The notes beneath the pieces are model-generated. The model was given only the letters and a program-made list of their open reading frames with translations, ran no database searches and was not told the origin of the DNA. A DNA stretch of 64,000 nt from Planctomycetota bacterium (GTDB taxonomy: Bacteria > Planctomycetota > PLA2 > JAEUHO01). The position numbers and the translations under genes are program-made. Location: NCBI GenBank assembly GCA_028281445.1, contig JANQJW010000048.1, positions 1 to 64,000 of the forward strand, written 5' to 3'. Positions 61,291 to 64,000 of the stretch are shown here, in pieces (position 1 is the stretch's first letter; each line of letters opens with the position of its first letter).

Positions 61291-62634
61291 ATGCCCCAAT
61301 CTCGCTCCGCTCCCCGCCCGGCCTTCGGCCACCTCTCCGACTGGCACGACCTGGTCTGTGCTCACAGTGCACTTGCGCTGAAGGCACTTGCGCGGAAACA
61401 CCCCGCCAAGAAGGCCCTGAAGGCCGAGATCAAGAAGGGGGACGCCGAGCGCCGGCGAATCCGCAAGTTCACCAAGAAGCACGCGCACCACCCGGCCGTC
61501 GCTCTCGCCCGCGAGCTCCCCGCCGTCGACCTCGCCCTCTTGTACGTGATCCTCCGCAACACCCTCGGGCGCGCACAGGGCTACGACGTGTTCCGCCCAA
61601 CGGCGCTCGATCTCCTCGTTGTCGCACTCGATCTGGAGGCCGCGAAGGCCATCGAGCAGATCGGGCGCTTCGCGCAGGACGCACCGCTACGACGCCATGG
61701 TCTCGTCGTCAGCGGATCGGCCTTGCAGGAGCCGCTGCTGACCAGCGTCTTCTACCCGTCGGACAAGGCCCTGCGCCTGGCGTTCGGCGCCGACGACGCC
61801 ACGCGGGTCGTCGTCGCGGACGCAATCCCCCAGCCCGAGGACGGGCTCGTCAATGAAGCAGAGGGCGCGGTCCTCGTCTGGCCGCCGGAGCTCTCGGCGC
61901 AGATCGAGCGCATCGTCCACGCGGTCAAGACCCGTCGGCGTGTGCTGGAACAGACGGGCCTCGCGGACCGCCTACCCACCGCGCGCGGCATTCATGTGCT
62001 GCTGCAGGGACCGCCGGGCACGGGCAAGACGCTCGCCGCCCGAACGATCGCGACACGGCTCGAACAGCCGCCGCGCATCGTGCATGCGCCGGACATCCAG
62101 AGCCGCTGGATCGGCGTGGCCGAGAAGACGGTGCGTCAGATGTACCGCGCCGCCGCACGCCAACACGCGGTGCTGGTCTTCGACGAAGTGGACGGGTTGA
62201 TCGTCCGGCGAGGCGAAACGGCGCAGCCGTGGATCCGATCTCTCGTCGACACGTTCCTGGTCGAGATGGAGGCGTTCGAGGGCGTTGCGGTCTACACGAC
62301 CAACCACCCGCAGCACCTGGATCCGGCCTTGGAGCGGCGCCTCAGTTTCCGCCTGGAGGTGCCGCGCCCGGGACCGGCCGAGCGCGCGAAGATCTGGACG
62401 GCGCACCTGCCCCCCGGTGTTCCGCTTGCTGGGGACGTTGACTACGACGCGCTGGCGGCGCACGACCTGACGGGCGCCGAGATCCAGAACGCGGTGCTCT
62501 CCGCGCTGACGGAAGCCAGCCTGCGCGACCCGCTGCTGGTGACCGCAGCGGACCTTCAGGCCGGCATCGAGAACGCGACGCGCGGCCGCTGGGCCGCGGG
62601 TCCCAGCGACCGGGTCGGCTTCTCGAACGCGTAG
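61291..62634 (+). CDS. AAA+ ATPase
   Basis: This is a 447-residue protein with one AAA+ module in its C-terminal half. It has Walker A GPPGTGKT (240-247), Walker B VLVFDEVD, a pore-loop-like stretch SRWIGVAEKTVRQM, sensor 1 VYTTNHPQHLD and arginine finger DPALERRLSFRLEVP. The first about 200 residues are a helical domain with a basic start (RKHPAKKALKAEIKKGDAERRR) and no known family. Such ATPases (FtsH/CDC48-like core without protease) remodel proteins or complexes. Its target is unknown. It lies 194 bases after ppdK on the same strand without a strong Shine-Dalgarno. Confidence 0.85.
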   Translation: MPQSRSAPRPAFGHLSDWHDLVCAHSALALKALARKHPAKKALKAEIKKGDAERRRIRKFTKKHAHHPAVALARELPAVDLALLYVILRNTLGRAQGYDVFRPTALDLLVVALDLEAAKAIEQIGRFAQDAPLRRHGLVVSGSALQEPLLTSVFYPSDKALRLAFGADDATRVVVADAIPQPEDGLVNEAEGAVLVWPPELSAQIERIVHAVKTRRRVLEQTGLADRLPTARGIHVLLQGPPGTGKTLAARTIATRLEQPPRIVHAPDIQSRWIGVAEKTVRQMYRAAARQHAVLVFDEVDGLIVRRGETAQPWIRSLVDTFLVEMEAFEGVAVYTTNHPQHLDPALERRLSFRLEVPRPGPAERAKIWTAHLPPGVPLAGDVDYDALAAHDLTGAEIQNAVLSALTEASLRDPLLVTAADLQAGIENATRGRWAAGPSDRVGFSNA

Positions 62635-62813
62635 CGCGGAGGGTGTGATTGAGAGGCCTCGTAACGAGCCCGGTGAGACCGATGCGAGCCGGAGCCCCGA
62701 CGAGCGGTTCTGGCCACAGGCGTGCTGAAGCACGTTGGACCAGGTTCCGAGTCGGGGCCCGACGCAGCGAGAGGATCGCCGGGCGCAGTAGAGGGCTGCT
62801 CGAGCAGACCCGA

Positions 62814-63419
62814 CTACGGGGTCGTGAAGACCTGGGTCCAGTAGGGGCCGCCACCGCCGCCCTCTTGCACCGAGATCGAGATCGTCGCGAACGTGGGGTT
62901 GAGGATGTTGGCGCAGTGGCCGGCCGAGTTCATCCAGCCGTTCATGACCTGCGCGGCGGTCGTCTGCCCCTGGGCGACGTTCTCACCCCAGGATGTCAGG
63001 CCCGCAACGCCGGCGGTCGCAAGGCGATTGCCGAGGCAGTCCGTGGGCGCGACGCAGCCGCCGGGGCCGTCGTGCGTGAGCATTCCGATGCCCTCTTGAT
63101 AGACCGTGTGGTCCTGTGTCGCGTTGAAGCGGTTGATGTTGCCCCACCCCAAGGCCCCCAGGCCGCGGGCAGCGCGCTCCGCGTTCACCATGGCGAACAC
63201 CTCTTCGATGAGTGCCAGCTCGGCCGCCGTCGGCGCCGTGGTCGCGCCTGCGACGGGCGTCGAACCGGGCACGCCCGGCACGCCGGGCGCCATGACCCCG
63301 CAGTTCGCAGGCGCCGTCATCGTCGGGTTGTTTCCGCTGCTGTTCCCGCATGCGGGGAACCCGAGACAGAGGAAGAGGAGGATGGCCGTCATGACCACGT
63401 GCTGGCTCTTGATGCGCAT
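62814..63419 (-). CDS. CAP/SCP-domain lipoprotein
   Basis: This is a 201-residue predicted lipoprotein (lipobox GFPAC near residue 24, then a Gly/Pro-rich linker) with a CAP domain in its second half. Conserved features are FAMVNAERAARGL, the histidine in GMLTHDGPGG, TSWGENVAQG, VMNGWMNSAGHCANIL and the C-terminal YWTQVF. CAP proteins of bacteria are secreted and may bind lipids or act on cell walls; some have peptidase-like sites. It is convergent with the AAA+ gene, with about 180 bases between that hold no gene. Confidence 0.85.
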   Translation of the reverse strand: MRIKSQHVVMTAILLFLCLGFPACGNSSGNNPTMTAPANCGVMAPGVPGVPGSTPVAGATTAPTAAELALIEEVFAMVNAERAARGLGALGWGNINRFNATQDHTVYQEGIGMLTHDGPGGCVAPTDCLGNRLATAGVAGLTSWGENVAQGQTTAAQVMNGWMNSAGHCANILNPTFATISISVQEGGGGGPYWTQVFTTP

Positions 63420-63502
63420 CGATACCGGTCCTTTCGACTAGGAGTCACACGACACTACACATTCGACCGTCATCGGCAAGACCGAGAACTCGGCTGAAAC
63501 AT

Positions 63503-64000
63503 CTACCGCCCACGCATCGCCAATTCGACTCGGGCGATCAAGCCGACTTCGCGCGGCGCGTAGCGCACGAGATCCTCGAGTACGGGGCGGGCCTCGGCAG
63601 GATCCGCATGCCGGGCGTAGGCGCGGATCGCCTGGCGTCGCTCGGGATGGTCGCGCCGGTCAATCGCATCGCGCAACACGGCGAGCACGTTGCGGCGGTC
63701 CCCAGGCACGCCCCGGAGCGACTCGAGCGCCCCCGTGGCTGTGTGCCAGCGATCGGCGCGCTCGGTCCGCAGCATGCGCTCGATCGTGTCGAGCGCCGGA
63801 TCGGCCTGCTCTATCAGGTAGGGCAGCAGCCACACGGTACGCGTGCGGATCCATGCATTCTCGTTCTCGAGACCCGCAACGAAGACATCGATCGGAAAGT
63901 CCGGCCCCGCTGCCTCGCGTGCGCGCTTCGCCGCGACCTCACGCTGCACCGGCGTCATGGCCGTGTTCATGGGCACGAGAGACAGGAGGCCCTTGAGCGC
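63503..64000 (-). CDS. HEAT-like protein, C-terminal part (5' end beyond the window)
   Basis: The frame is open from the window edge at 64000, so the visible 165 residues are probably the C-terminal part of a longer protein. A start at 63976 (GTG) is possible but has no good Shine-Dalgarno. The first visible residues ALKGLLSLVPMN look like the end of a hydrophobic segment. The body is made of HEAT-like helical pairs (IDVFVAGLENENAWIRTRTVWLLPYL and RRQAIRAYARHADPAEARPVL). No enzyme motif is seen. Confidence 0.7.
   Translation of the reverse strand, partial: ALKGLLSLVPMNTAMTPVQREVAAKRAREAAGPDFPIDVFVAGLENENAWIRTRTVWLLPYLIEQADPALDTIERMLRTERADRWHTATGALESLRGVPGDRRNVLAVLRDAIDRRDHPERRQAIRAYARHADPAEARPVLEDLVRYAPREVGLIARVELAMRGR

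Noticed and set aside
62635..62813. Gene or RNA in the gap between the AAA+ gene and the CAP lipoprotein
   Set aside because: Only a small GTGCT/AGCAC hairpin is visible. No open frame has start signal or domain.

Overview
This is a GC-rich bacterial window with about 55 protein genes packed on both strands. I found no rRNA, tRNA, CRISPR array, transposase or integrase. Many exported proteins have a signal peptide or lipobox and carry TPR or HEAT repeats. There is a TPR-CHAT protease, a helix-turn-helix protein anchored by a C-terminal membrane helix, and two type IV pilus / type II secretion loci. GTG and TTG starts with clear Shine-Dalgarno sequences are common. This mix best fits a Planctomycetota-like lineage, but no marker gene proves it; Myxococcota or another deep phylum remains possible.

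Layout. (1) 1-7.6 kb looks like an accessory island. It starts with the 3' end of radC, then a MacB-type efflux operon (ATPase, permease, HlyD-family adaptor), then a reverse-strand operon (MarR repressor, rubredoxin-like/metallo-beta-lactamase-fold protein, NAD(P)H-binding protein) behind a large palindromic operator. It ends with two further truncated copies of the radC 3' end. (2) 7.7-16.3 kb holds small lipoproteins, HEAT-repeat proteins, a DJ-1/PfpI protein, a large exported TPR-CHAT protease and a small membrane protein. (3) 16.3-33.1 kb is envelope-machine cluster A. On the reverse strand are a major prepilin, a PilM/PilN (GspL)-like protein, PilO- and PilP-like proteins and a hybrid histidine kinase; next comes an RsbU-type phosphatase/kinase fusion with its STAS partner. 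On the forward strand are an assembly ATPase, a PilC/GspF platform protein, a secretin, a TPR lipoprotein and four minor (pseudo)pilins, mostly with overlapping stop and start codons. (4) 33-51.8 kb is mostly exported proteins: a glycine-rich repeat protein, an esterase, carboxypeptidase-regulatory-like and HEAT proteins, two zinc-peptidase-like proteins and small lipoproteins. It also has a HAMP histidine kinase, an acyl-CoA dehydrogenase and a helix-turn-helix/membrane protein. (5) 52-58.2 kb is cluster B, read on the reverse strand: PilB-like, PilT, a second PilB-like, PilC. (6) 58.4-64 kb holds pyruvate phosphate dikinase, an AAA+ ATPase, a CAP-domain lipoprotein and a truncated HEAT-like gene.

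How the parts fit. Cluster A supplies secretin, alignment proteins, platform, ATPase and pilins; cluster B supplies extension and retraction ATPases plus a second platform. The tandem MshEN-like N-terminal repeats of the cluster B PilB proteins, and several structured non-coding stretches in front of envelope genes, suggest control by signalling and at the RNA level.

The most interesting non-coding signal is a repeated element at about 45.4 kb, 52.0 kb and, as a shorter core, 53.5 kb. Each copy lies upstream of a reverse-strand gene, and the first two copies show compensatory base changes in two predicted hairpins. The most interesting genome-structure signal is the triplicated radC 3' end around the accessory island.
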